Of a DNA stretch of 64,000 nt, positions 1-6,655 are shown piece by piece (the first letter of the stretch is position 1; the number at the start of each line of letters is the position of its first letter). Origin of the DNA: Suilimivivens sp963650485 (GTDB lineage Bacteria > Bacillota > Clostridia > Lachnospirales > Lachnospiraceae). Below the pieces are notes generated by a model, which was not told the origin of the DNA, made no database searches, and worked only from the letters and a program-made list of their open reading frames with translations. The stretch lies in assembly GCA_963650485.1 (NCBI GenBank), contig CAVJLN010000001.1, positions 37,586 to 101,585 of the forward strand, written 5' to 3'. Made by a program: the position numbers and the translations under genes.

Positions 1-8
1 AGAACCGA

Positions 9-270
9 GGGTGCAGAAAGGCAGAAAATGAATATATACCCAGAGGAAAACAAGAGTGGGGGTATAGAAGAATAAAAAATTTGTATATACCCAGTGGAAG
101 ACAGAAGAGAAGGTATAGAGAAATAAAAAGTCTGCATATACCCAATGGAAGGAAGAAGTGAGGGCATAGAAGAATAAAAAACTTGTTTATACCCAGTGCC
201 AAGCAGAACAGTGGGTGTGAAAAGTGAAAAAGATCATCTATACCCAGTGTGCAGTAATGACATGGGTAGA
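9..270. repeat. Phased operator array upstream of csoR, 51-bp period
   Basis: Five complete inverted repeats of the form TATACCC-N18-GGGTATA lie at 35-66, 86-117, 137-168, 188-219 and 239-270. All have the same 18-bp gap and start exactly 51 bp apart. The right half of a sixth unit (GGGTGCA, 9-15) sits where the period predicts, so the array runs off the left edge. The right halves drift (GGGTATA, AGGTATA, GGGCATA, GGGTGTG, GGGTAGA) while all five left halves are identical. A-rich tracts separate the units on the same 51-bp phase. The last unit ends 24 bp before the csoR start, so it is probably the binding array for that regulator; that is inference. Known CsoR operators are short TACCC/GGGTA palindromes with a much smaller gap. 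Both strands have frequent stops, so the array is not coding. Confidence 0.85.
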
Positions 271-293
271 CAAGAAGAAAAGGAGGATCGTTG

Positions 294-803
294 ATGAGTG
301 ACAGGAACATAGAGAAACAGAAAGAACTGGAACTGCAAGAAGAAAAACCAGAAGAAATACAAGAAAAAATACAACAAAAAAAACAAGAAGAAATACCAGA
401 AAGACAGAAAGGGGTGCAGCAAGAGCAAATGGAGCAATCAGAATCTGAGCAACAACTGGAATCGAAAGAGCAACCGGAAGCAAAAGCACAGTCAGAAGGA
501 AGCAATCGATGTTGTCATTGCATGGAGAAGCATACCTTGCGTTCAGAGGAGCAGAAGAAGGCTCTGGTTAACCGCCTGAAGAGAATTGAAGGACAGGTGC
601 GCGGTGTACAGCAGATGCTGGAAAAGGATGCTTATTGTAATGACATTCTGGTACAGTCGGCTGCAATCAGTGCGGCGATGAATGCTTTTAATAAAGAAAT
701 TCTTGCGACACATATTCATACCTGTGTGGTAAGAGATATTCGCGAAGGACGGGATGAGGTCGTGGATGAACTTGTTTCAACCATTCAAAAACTCATGAAA
801 TGA
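294..803 (+). CDS. csoR: CsoR-family copper-sensing repressor with acidic N-terminal extension
   Basis: This is a copper(I)-responsive repressor of the CsoR/RcnR family (169 aa), which releases operator DNA when Cu(I) binds. The family core spans about residues 80-169, with the signature NRLKRIEGQVRG near residues 93-104. The Cys-His-Cys ligands are visible as C115, H140 and C144, with the same 25- and 4-residue spacings as other CsoR proteins. A CCHC cluster at C73-C76 precedes the core. The first ~68 residues are an E/Q/K-rich extension, unusual for a family of about 90-120 aa. The ATG at 294 follows AGGAGG (281-286) by 7 nt; an upstream TTG at 291 is less likely. It sits between the 51-bp repeat array and copA. 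Confidence 0.9.
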   Translation: MSDRNIEKQKELELQEEKPEEIQEKIQQKKQEEIPERQKGVQQEQMEQSESEQQLESKEQPEAKAQSEGSNRCCHCMEKHTLRSEEQKKALVNRLKRIEGQVRGVQQMLEKDAYCNDILVQSAAISAAMNAFNKEILATHIHTCVVRDIREGRDEVVDELVSTIQKLMK

Positions 804-818
804 CCGAACGAAAGAAAA

Positions 819-909
819 NNNNNNNNNNNNNNNNNNNNNNNNNNNNNNNNNNNNNNNNNNNNNNNNNNNNNNNNNNNNNNNNNNNNNNNNNNNNNNNNNN
901 NNNNNNNNN
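819..909. other. Assembly gap (91 Ns) flanked by a direct repeat
   Basis: The sequence is undetermined here. GAACGAAAGAAAA occurs at 806-818, abutting the gap, and again at 923-935. This suggests that a tandem or low-complexity repeat in the csoR-copA intergenic region was not assembled. Any copA promoter is probably hidden inside. The gap lies outside both coding regions. Confidence 0.95.
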
Positions 910-1039
910 GCGAGTTTGAAAAGAACGAAAGAAAAGCAAGCGGCTGCGAAGCAGACATTTGGTTCTACAAATTGGTTCTGAATAATTACAACCATATTTT
1001 CACATAAATAAAAGATCAAATAAAGAAGGTGACAGAGTA

Positions 1040-3739
1040 GTGGAACAATATAACGTAACAGGAATGAGCTGTGCTGCATGTCAGGCGAGAGTGGAAAAGG
1101 CAGTATCTAAGGTGCCGGGAGTAACCGTCTGTAATGTAAGTCTCTTGACCAATTCCATGGCAGTGGATGGAACGGCAGCACCGGATGCTATTATTAAGGC
1201 GGTGCAGCAGGCCGGATATGGAGCGAGTAAAAAGGGTGGAAACGCAGGAGAAGGAAATCGGGATGGCGACATGCAGAATGATGTGGATGCGCTGGCAGAC
1301 CACGAGACACCGGTTCTGCTTAAGCGACTGATTGCATCTGTGGTATTTCTTCTGGGATTGCTGTACTTTTCAATGGGACACATGATGTTTGGCTGGCCGC
1401 TGCCCCACTGGTTTGATGGAAATCATGTGGCGATGGGACTGGTACAGCTTCTGCTGACGGTCATTATTATGGTGATTAACCAGAAGTTCTTTATCAGCGG
1501 ATTTAAGGGGCTGATTCACCGGTCGCCCAACATGGATACTCTGGTAGCGTTGGGATCTTCGGCATCCTTCCTTTGGAGTGTGTATGCATTGTTTATGATG
1601 ACAAAGGCACAGACGGTCGGAGACATGGACGCCGTTATGCAGTACATGGATGAGTTTTATTTTGAATCGGCAGCGATGATTCTGACCCTGATTACCGTCG
1701 GTAAGACACTGGAAGCCAAGTCCAAGGGAAGAACGACGGATGCTTTAAAGAGTCTGATGAAGCTTGCACCGCAGAATGCAACGATTGTACGAGATGGTCA
1801 GGAGGTTACGGTTCCGATCGAACAGGTACATCAGGGAGATATTTTTGTAGTCCGTCCGGGTGAAAACATTCCGGTGGATGGCGTGATCCTAGAAGGAAGC
1901 AGTGCCGTCAATGAGGCAGCGCTTACCGGAGAAAGTATTCCGGTGGATAAAACGGTTGGGGACGGCGTATCCGCAGCCACGATCAACCAGTCGGGATTTA
2001 TCCGCTGCGAGGCAACCAGGGTTGGCGTAGATACAACACTTTCCCAGATTATTAAAATGGTGAGTGATGCAGCAGCAACCAAGGCTCCGATTGCTAAGAT
2101 TGCAGATAAAGTATCCGGTGTGTTCGTACCGGTGGTCATTTCCATTGCTGTGGTAACCTTTATCGTATGGCTTTTGATTGGAAAGGAATTCAGCTTTGCG
2201 CTGGCAAGAGGAATTTCCGTACTGGTGATCAGTTGTCCGTGTGCGTTAGGACTTGCAACCCCGGTAGCGATTATGGTCGGAAATGGTGTGGGAGCGAAGA
2301 ACGGTATCTTATTTAAGACCGCTGCAATCCTTGAAAATGCCGGAAAAGTACAGATCGTTGCATTGGATAAGACCGGAACGATCACCGAAGGGAAACCGAA
2401 GGTTACCGATGTGATTCCTGCAGAAAATGTAACCGAAGGTCAACTTCTTGCAATGGCTGTTGCTTTGGAAGCAAAGAGTGAGCATCCGCTTGCAAAAGCA
2501 GTGATCCAGCGTGGGACAGAGCTTTCCATGGAACCGGCTGAGGTTACAGATTTTGAGGCACTTCCCGGAAATGGACTGCGTGCGATATGCAATGGTGAGC
2601 CGTTGTTGGGAGGAAGCCTGAAGTTCATCAGTGAACAGACCGGCATCCCGGAAGAGCTTCGTAAGCAGGCAGAAGACCTTGCAGAGCAGGGAAAAACACC
2701 ACTTTTATTTGCAAAGAATAGAAATGCAATAGGCATGATTGCTGTAGCAGATACCATGAAGGAAGACAGCCCGAAGGCCATTCAGGAATTACAGAAGCTT
2801 GGAATCCGTGTGATTATGCTGACCGGGGATAATGAGCGCACCGCTAAGGCAATTGGTCAGAAAGCAGGCGTGGATGAAGTTATTGCAGGTGTGCTTCCGG
2901 ATGGAAAAGAGAGCGTGATCCGCAGATTGAAGGAACAGGGCGTGACCGCTATGGTTGGTGATGGAATCAATGATGCTCCGGCGCTTACCCGTGCGGATGT
3001 GGGAATTGCCATTGGAGCCGGTGCCGATGTTGCGATTGATGCAGCCGATGTGGTGCTGATGAAGAGCCGCCTGTCCGATGTGCCGGCAGCAATTCGTCTC
3101 AGCCGTGCAACCCTGCGGAACATTCATGAGAACCTGTTCTGGGCATTTATTTATAATATTATCGGAATTCCACTGGCAGCAGGTTGTTTCGTTGCGTTCG
3201 GACTGACCTTAAATCCGATGTTTGGTGCAGCGGCTATGAGTCTTTCCAGCTTCTGCGTGGTATCGAATGCACTGCGGTTGAATCTGTGTAAGGTGCATGA
3301 TGATTCCCATGACAGACCGCTTCGTAAGAAAACGACCAAAACGGTCAACAAAAATAAATCGCCACAGTCACAGCATGATGCAAAGATACCGTTGCAAAGC
3401 GATCAAAACACAGCTGTATTGCAAGCAGCAGAAAATCAATCTGCACAGAAGTGTGGAACAAACAGTGCAATAGAGGAAACAAACAGTGCAGTAGAGGGTA
3501 CAAACAGTACAATAGATGGATTAACTGAATCGACCGTGACGGTCAAAATCAAAGGCATGATGTGTGAACACTGTGAAAACCATGTAAGAGCTGCTTTGAA
3601 AGCACTTCCGGAGGTCTTGGAAGCGGTGGTCAGTCATAAAGAAGGAACCGCGATTCTGACGATGGCAGGCACCTTAAATGAAAAGCAGATCAAAAAGGTG
3701 GTAGACGAAGCAGGATACAAAGTATTATCTATTAAATAA
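1040..3739 (+). CDS. copA: Copper-exporting P1B-type ATPase with N- and C-terminal HMA domains
   Basis: This is a membrane Cu(I) pump (899 aa) that couples ATP hydrolysis to copper export. The order of domains is an N-terminal heavy-metal-associated domain (GMSCAAC, about residues 8-14), a membrane region, the ion-path motif S398-C-P-C401, the phosphorylated aspartate D443 in DKTGT, SEHPLAKA in the nucleotide-binding domain, and GDGINDAPAL from about residue 640. After the last membrane segments there is a ~75-residue polar linker holding a degenerate NS(A/T)(I/V)(E/D) repeat, then a second HMA domain with CEHC at 842-845. A C-terminal HMA is less common than N-terminal ones. The GTG start at 1040 has AAGAAGGTGA 8 nt upstream. 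It probably belongs with csoR and the small chaperone downstream. Confidence 0.95.
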   Translation: MEQYNVTGMSCAACQARVEKAVSKVPGVTVCNVSLLTNSMAVDGTAAPDAIIKAVQQAGYGASKKGGNAGEGNRDGDMQNDVDALADHETPVLLKRLIASVVFLLGLLYFSMGHMMFGWPLPHWFDGNHVAMGLVQLLLTVIIMVINQKFFISGFKGLIHRSPNMDTLVALGSSASFLWSVYALFMMTKAQTVGDMDAVMQYMDEFYFESAAMILTLITVGKTLEAKSKGRTTDALKSLMKLAPQNATIVRDGQEVTVPIEQVHQGDIFVVRPGENIPVDGVILEGSSAVNEAALTGESIPVDKTVGDGVSAATINQSGFIRCEATRVGVDTTLSQIIKMVSDAAATKAPIAKIADKVSGVFVPVVISIAVVTFIVWLLIGKEFSFALARGISVLVISCPCALGLATPVAIMVGNGVGAKNGILFKTAAILENAGKVQIVALDKTGTITEGKPKVTDVIPAENVTEGQLLAMAVALEAKSEHPLAKAVIQRGTELSMEPAEVTDFEALPGNGLRAICNGEPLLGGSLKFISEQTGIPEELRKQAEDLAEQGKTPLLFAKNRNAIGMIAVADTMKEDSPKAIQELQKLGIRVIMLTGDNERTAKAIGQKAGVDEVIAGVLPDGKESVIRRLKEQGVTAMVGDGINDAPALTRADVGIAIGAGADVAIDAADVVLMKSRLSDVPAAIRLSRATLRNIHENLFWAFIYNIIGIPLAAGCFVAFGLTLNPMFGAAAMSLSSFCVVSNALRLNLCKVHDDSHDRPLRKKTTKTVNKNKSPQSQHDAKIPLQSDQNTAVLQAAENQSAQKCGTNSAIEETNSAVEGTNSTIDGLTESTVTVKIKGMMCEHCENHVRAALKALPEVLEAVVSHKEGTAILTMAGTLNEKQIKKVVDEAGYKVLSIK

Positions 3740-3761
3740 TTAAAAAATGGAGGAAAAGAAA

Positions 3762-4019
3762 ATGACAAAGACAGTATTAAAAATTGATGGAATGATGTGT
3801 GGAATGTGCGAATCTCATGTAAATGATGCGATCCGCAATGCGTTTGCAGTAAAGAAGGTATCTTCTTCCCATGCAAAGGGCGAGACCGAGATTATAAGTG
3901 AAGAGGCTCTCGATGAGACAAAGCTTGCCGAAGTCATCAAGAACACCGGCTATACCTTAAACGGCATCAGCAGCGAACCCTACCAGAAGGAAGGCTTCTT
4001 TTCTTTCTTAAAGAAATAG
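3762..4019 (+). CDS. CopZ-like copper chaperone (HMA domain protein)
   Basis: This is a small cytosolic heavy-metal-associated domain protein (85 aa) of the CopZ type, which would hand Cu(I) to the CopA HMA domains. The metal-binding motif is GMMCGMC near residues 9-15. The C-terminus adds a short FFSFLKK tail not needed for the ferredoxin-like fold. The start is the ATG at 3762, because GGAGG at 3749-3753 is its ribosome binding site; an in-frame ATG at 3747 overlaps that site. The gene follows copA by 22 bp, so the two are probably co-transcribed and under CsoR control. Confidence 0.88.
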   Translation: MTKTVLKIDGMMCGMCESHVNDAIRNAFAVKKVSSSHAKGETEIISEEALDETKLAEVIKNTGYTLNGISSEPYQKEGFFSFLKK

Positions 4020-4024
4020 GGAGA

Positions 4025-4162
4025 TCATTTGTCCATAACAATGTTAATGAGAAATTCCTTATCGGTGTTTGATAACTGGGCGATTCCATGGTATTTTTCA
4101 GCAATGGTCGCAATGGAGGACAGACCGATGCCGGAATCATAATTCATAAGGGTTTCGTCCGT
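4025..4162 (-). pseudogene. Relic of a GHKL-type sensor histidine kinase C-terminus
   Basis: The minus strand keeps 45 open codons ending at a TGA (4025-4027). The translation contains DSGIGLSSIATIAEKY followed by HGIAQLSNTDKEF, which matches the G2 box and final strands of GHKL ATPases in AgrC/LytS-like kinases. An in-frame stop at 4163-4165 cuts it off and no upstream kinase sequence remains. It is best read as the surviving tail of a deleted kinase gene. The base sequence is clear; the family assignment rests on this short motif. Confidence 0.6.
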
Positions 4163-4227
4163 TCAGCAGCTCACAGGTTTACCATAACCCGGCAGAGGGC
4201 GTGATGCTGCTGGATGAGAAGAAATAA
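4150..4227 (+). pseudogene. Possible truncated gene end
   Basis: The plus strand holds 25 open codons ending in VYHNPAEGVMLLDEKK and a TAA at 4225-4227, directly before a terminator hairpin. No start or upstream portion is visible. It may be the 3' remnant of a gene deleted together with the adjacent kinase relic. I do not recognise the family. Confidence 0.3.
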
Positions 4228-4243
4228 AAGAAGGTCATAAAAG

Positions 4244-4266
4244 GACGGGGAAACCCGTCTTTTTTT
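4244..4266 (+). terminator. Rho-independent terminator
   Basis: GACGGG (4244-4249), loop GAAA, CCCGTC (4254-4259), then a run of T. It closes the copper region and insulates the hsp20 promoter. Confidence 0.85.
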
Positions 4267-4289
4267 GTTCACAGAAAGTTCACAAAAAA

Positions 4290-4332
4290 TTAGCACTCAC
4301 CTCTTGACAGTGCTAATAATACGTGTTATATT
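4290..4332 (+). promoter_or_regulatory. CIRCE operator overlapping the hsp20 promoter
   Basis: TTAGCACTC (4290-4298), a 9-bp gap, then CAGTGCTAA (4308-4316) is the CIRCE element bound by HrcA, with one mismatch from GAGTGCTAA. The right half overlaps a -35 TTGACA (4304-4309), and TATATT (4327-4332) follows at 17 bp. HrcA binding would block RNA polymerase directly, so hsp20 is predicted to be derepressed by heat. hrcA itself is not in this window. Confidence 0.9.
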
Positions 4333-4472
4333 ACACTTAGAACAAAGGAAAGGGGATCAAGGATCCGTGATGAACTTCCTAAATAAGAAGAAATTGCAGA
4401 TCAGATTTACTACCGAGTTCAAAATGAAATTTAACAATCATAATACAGATTATATGAATGGAGGAATGACTT

Positions 4473-4913
4473 ATGATGATGCCTAGTGTATTTGGAAGAG
4501 ATATTTTTGATGACTTTATGGATGGATTTGCATTTCCGGATGTGAACAAGGAGCTGTATGGCAAACATGCAAAGAACGTCATGAAGACGGACGTCCGTGA
4601 ATTGGATGATGGATATGAAATTATCGTAGACTTACCGGGATTTAAGAAGGATGAGATCGAGGTACAGCTTGAGAATGGATATCTTTCCATTACAGCTACT
4701 AAGGGTCTTGACAAAGACGAATCCGACAAGAAGGGCAAATATATCCGCAGAGAACGTTATGCCGGAACTATGAGTCGGAGCTTTTATGTAGGCGATGTTA
4801 TTACAGAAGAAGATATTCATGCGAAGTTTGAAAATGGTATCCTGAAGCTGGATGTTCCTAAGAAGGAAGCCAAAACCGTAGAAACCAGGAAACATGTCGC
4901 AATTGAAGGCTGA
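4473..4913 (+). CDS. Hsp20/alpha-crystallin small heat-shock protein
   Basis: This is an ATP-independent holdase chaperone (146 aa) that keeps unfolding proteins soluble in the cytosol. The alpha-crystallin domain spans about residues 33-140. It includes VDLPGFKKDEI, the RRERYAGTMSRSF strand pair and the conserved FENGILKLDVPK segment near the end. The length is normal for the family. The ATG at 4473 follows GGAGG (4460-4464) by 8 nt; a second ATG at 4476 is also possible. The CIRCE element at its promoter predicts HrcA control. Confidence 0.93.
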   Translation: MMMPSVFGRDIFDDFMDGFAFPDVNKELYGKHAKNVMKTDVRELDDGYEIIVDLPGFKKDEIEVQLENGYLSITATKGLDKDESDKKGKYIRRERYAGTMSRSFYVGDVITEEDIHAKFENGILKLDVPKKEAKTVETRKHVAIEG

Positions 4914-4931
4914 TAGTCAGAATTGGAATTT

Positions 4932-4952
4932 GCCCCGGGAGTATCTCGGGGC
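4932..4952 (+). terminator. Likely terminator after hsp20
   Basis: GCCCCG (4932-4937) and CGGGGC (4947-4952) form a GC-rich stem. The following T-tract is weak and interrupted. Confidence 0.6.
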
Positions 4953-4973
4953 GATTCTATTTGTTGATACTTT

Positions 4974-4994
4974 GTAACTATTCAGAATCGTTAC
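4974..4994. repeat. GTAAC/GTTAC palindrome (short dispersed repeat)
   Basis: GTAACTATTC, one base, then GAATCGTTAC. It is one of at least seven similar intergenic palindromes in this window. Confidence 0.6.
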
Positions 4995-5057
4995 GATACT
5001 TTTAAAAGTAAATGGCGAAAGCAGAAATAGCAGGAGATCAGAAAGAGGGTGACAGTT

Positions 5058-6089
5058 ATGGCGAAAAAGAGAGATTATTATGAAGTTTTGGGAGTTTCAA
5101 GGACAGCGACCGATGCAGAAATCAAGAAAGCCTACCGGAAACTGGCGAAAAAATATCACCCTGATATGAATAAGGACAATCCACAGGCAGAGGAACTTTT
5201 TAAAGAGGTTACCGAAAGCTACAATGTGTTAAGTGATAAAGAAAAACGTAAATTATACGATCAGTTTGGTCATGCTGCATTTGAAGAGGGAGCTTCCCAG
5301 GGGGGTGCTTACGGAAATGCAGGTGCCGGAGCCGGAGGCTTTGGAGGACAGGGCTTTGGAAATGGAAGCTTTCATTTTCACGGTGATCCCGGCGGTAATT
5401 ATCAGGAATTTCATTATACGGGGGATAACCTGGATGATATCTTTGATGGAATCTTTGGAAGCGGCTTTAAGAGCAGTGGCTTTGGTGGCGGTGGCTTCCA
5501 CAGCAGCTTCGGAGACGAGGAGGATCTGTTTGGACGTGGCAGAGGACGACGTGCCCGTGCAAGAGAGGGCGAGGATGTGCTTGCAAAGGTGGAGGTTACC
5601 TTTGAAGAGGCGGCACTTGGCGCGGACAAGGTGATCCGTTTTCGTTCACCGGATGGAACCGATCAGTCTCTGCAAGTGCATATTCCGGCAGGAATTGATT
5701 CCGGACAGAAGATCCGCCTGAAGGGAAAGGGTATGCCGGGCTCGAACGGAGGGGAAGCAGGGAATCTGCTTCTTGAGGTAACCGTTCGCGACAAGCCAGG
5801 GTTTGAACGAAAGGGTGTGGATCTTTACACAACAGTGGAAATTCCTTTTGAAACGGCAGCCCTTGGTGGTGAGGCGATTGTACCGACACTTACCGGCAAG
5901 GTAAGCTGTAGAATTAAGGAAGGTACGCAGTCCGGTACGAAGATCCGGCTTAAGGGCAAAGGAATTGTATCGATGAAAAATCCTTCGCAGAAGGGAGACG
6001 AATACGCGGTTATCCAGATTCGGGTTCCGAAGCATTTAAGTCCCGATGCGAAACAGAAATTATCAGAGTATGCAAAGGCAGCATCGTAA
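5058..6089 (+). CDS. DnaJ-type (Hsp40) co-chaperone without zinc finger
   Basis: This is a type II J-domain protein (343 aa) that stimulates DnaK. The J domain covers about residues 5-70, with the HPD triad at H34-D36. A Gly/Phe-rich stretch follows from about 80 to 165, then two C-terminal peptide-binding beta-domains from about 180 on. There is no CxxCxGxG repeat, which separates it from classical DnaJ and makes it CbpA-like. The ATG at 5058 has GAGGG 8 nt upstream; a GTG at 5049 overlaps that site. It lies between the hsp20 gene and a PerR-like regulator, without a CIRCE element of its own. Confidence 0.93.
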   Translation: MAKKRDYYEVLGVSRTATDAEIKKAYRKLAKKYHPDMNKDNPQAEELFKEVTESYNVLSDKEKRKLYDQFGHAAFEEGASQGGAYGNAGAGAGGFGGQGFGNGSFHFHGDPGGNYQEFHYTGDNLDDIFDGIFGSGFKSSGFGGGGFHSSFGDEEDLFGRGRGRRARAREGEDVLAKVEVTFEEAALGADKVIRFRSPDGTDQSLQVHIPAGIDSGQKIRLKGKGMPGSNGGEAGNLLLEVTVRDKPGFERKGVDLYTTVEIPFETAALGGEAIVPTLTGKVSCRIKEGTQSGTKIRLKGKGIVSMKNPSQKGDEYAVIQIRVPKHLSPDAKQKLSEYAKAAS

Positions 6090-6103
6090 GCAGCAGGTTT
6101 TTT

Positions 6104-6168
6104 GTTGTCATGCATATGAGAAAAAGATCCAGTGCATAGAAAATGATGCATTGGATCTTTTTTGAGTT
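6104..6168. repeat. Palindromic intergenic element, copy 1, with terminator hairpin
   Basis: The element starts GTTGTCATGCATATGAG and contains the arms AAAAGATCCA and TGGATCTTTT around an inner TGCAT/ATGCA pair. The long hairpin ending in T6 probably terminates dnaJ. Related copies are at 26206-26252, 35926-35972 and 46501-46546. Confidence 0.75.
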
Positions 6169-6210
6169 GACAAAAAGCAGAGAACTGGATAAAATCTTTA
6201 TTAAGAATAA
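6167..6210 (+). promoter_or_regulatory. Promoter and candidate Fur/PerR box
   Basis: TTGACA (6167-6172) and TAAAAT (6190-6195) are 17 bp apart. Just downstream, TTATTAAGAATAA (6198-6210) is an AT-rich palindrome resembling a PerR/Fur box, so the regulator may control itself. The promoter is clear; the operator is inferred. Confidence 0.65.
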
Positions 6211-6229
6211 ATCCTAATAAGGAGGGCGG

Positions 6230-6622
6230 ATGATAAATAGAAGAAATACTATTCAAAAGGAACTGGTACGAAACGCTGTATATGAGATGAGAAGACATGT
6301 TACAGCAAATGAAGTGTATGAATTTATTAAGAAAGCATATCCTACCATAGGAAAGGGAACGGTATACAGGAATCTTGACATATTGGCAGAAGAAGGTGCA
6401 CTGAGAAGGGTTGAAGTGCCGGATGGGCCGAACCGATTCGATTTTACTTTGAAAAGTCACTATCATGTCCGGTGTATCAAATGCAATGAGGTGTTTGACG
6501 TGGATATGGATGAAATACCGGATCTGCTGGAAAGGATTCATGACACCCACGGAATGGAATTTTTGAATTATGATATTTCATTTAAAGGTATTTGCCCGGA
6601 ATGCAGGAGAAGGAGTAACTGA
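6230..6622 (+). CDS. Fur-family regulator, PerR-like
   Basis: This is a metal-dependent repressor of the Fur superfamily (130 aa). The winged helix is in the first ~75 residues. Ligands that match the PerR regulatory site are H23, D71, H77, H79 and D90. The structural zinc site is C82/C85 with C122/C125. The HxH pair with both CxxC motifs favours PerR (peroxide sensing by Fe-catalysed histidine oxidation) over Fur or Zur, but sequence alone cannot settle this. GGAGG lies 4 nt before the ATG. The stop codon overlaps a GTAACT/AGTTAC palindrome (6615-6630). Confidence 0.88.
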   Translation: MINRRNTIQKELVRNAVYEMRRHVTANEVYEFIKKAYPTIGKGTVYRNLDILAEEGALRRVEVPDGPNRFDFTLKSHYHVRCIKCNEVFDVDMDEIPDLLERIHDTHGMEFLNYDISFKGICPECRRRSN

Positions 6623-6630
6623 ATAGTTAC
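6615..6630. repeat. GTAACT/AGTTAC palindrome
   Basis: GTAACT, 4 bp, AGTTAC. A short member of the dispersed palindrome family; it overlaps the end of the PerR-like gene. Confidence 0.5.
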
Positions 6631-6655
6631 ATTGATTTGAAACAAAGGTGGAATT

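Noticed and set aside
1..290. Possible CRISPR array
   Set aside because: The period is regular, but the conserved parts are only 7-bp arms of an inverted repeat and the intervening sequence is similar between units rather than unique spacers. No cas genes are present.
1831..2385. Minus-strand frame of 184 codons inside copA
   Set aside because: It is antisense to a fully conserved copA reading and has no homology or RBS.
4265..4486. Plus-strand frame of 73 codons before hsp20
   Set aside because: It reads through the CIRCE element and the promoter and has no RBS.
5825..6550. Minus-strand frame of 241 codons across dnaJ end and the PerR-like gene
   Set aside because: It spans two real genes and a terminator on the opposite strand. 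The protein shows no recognisable domain.
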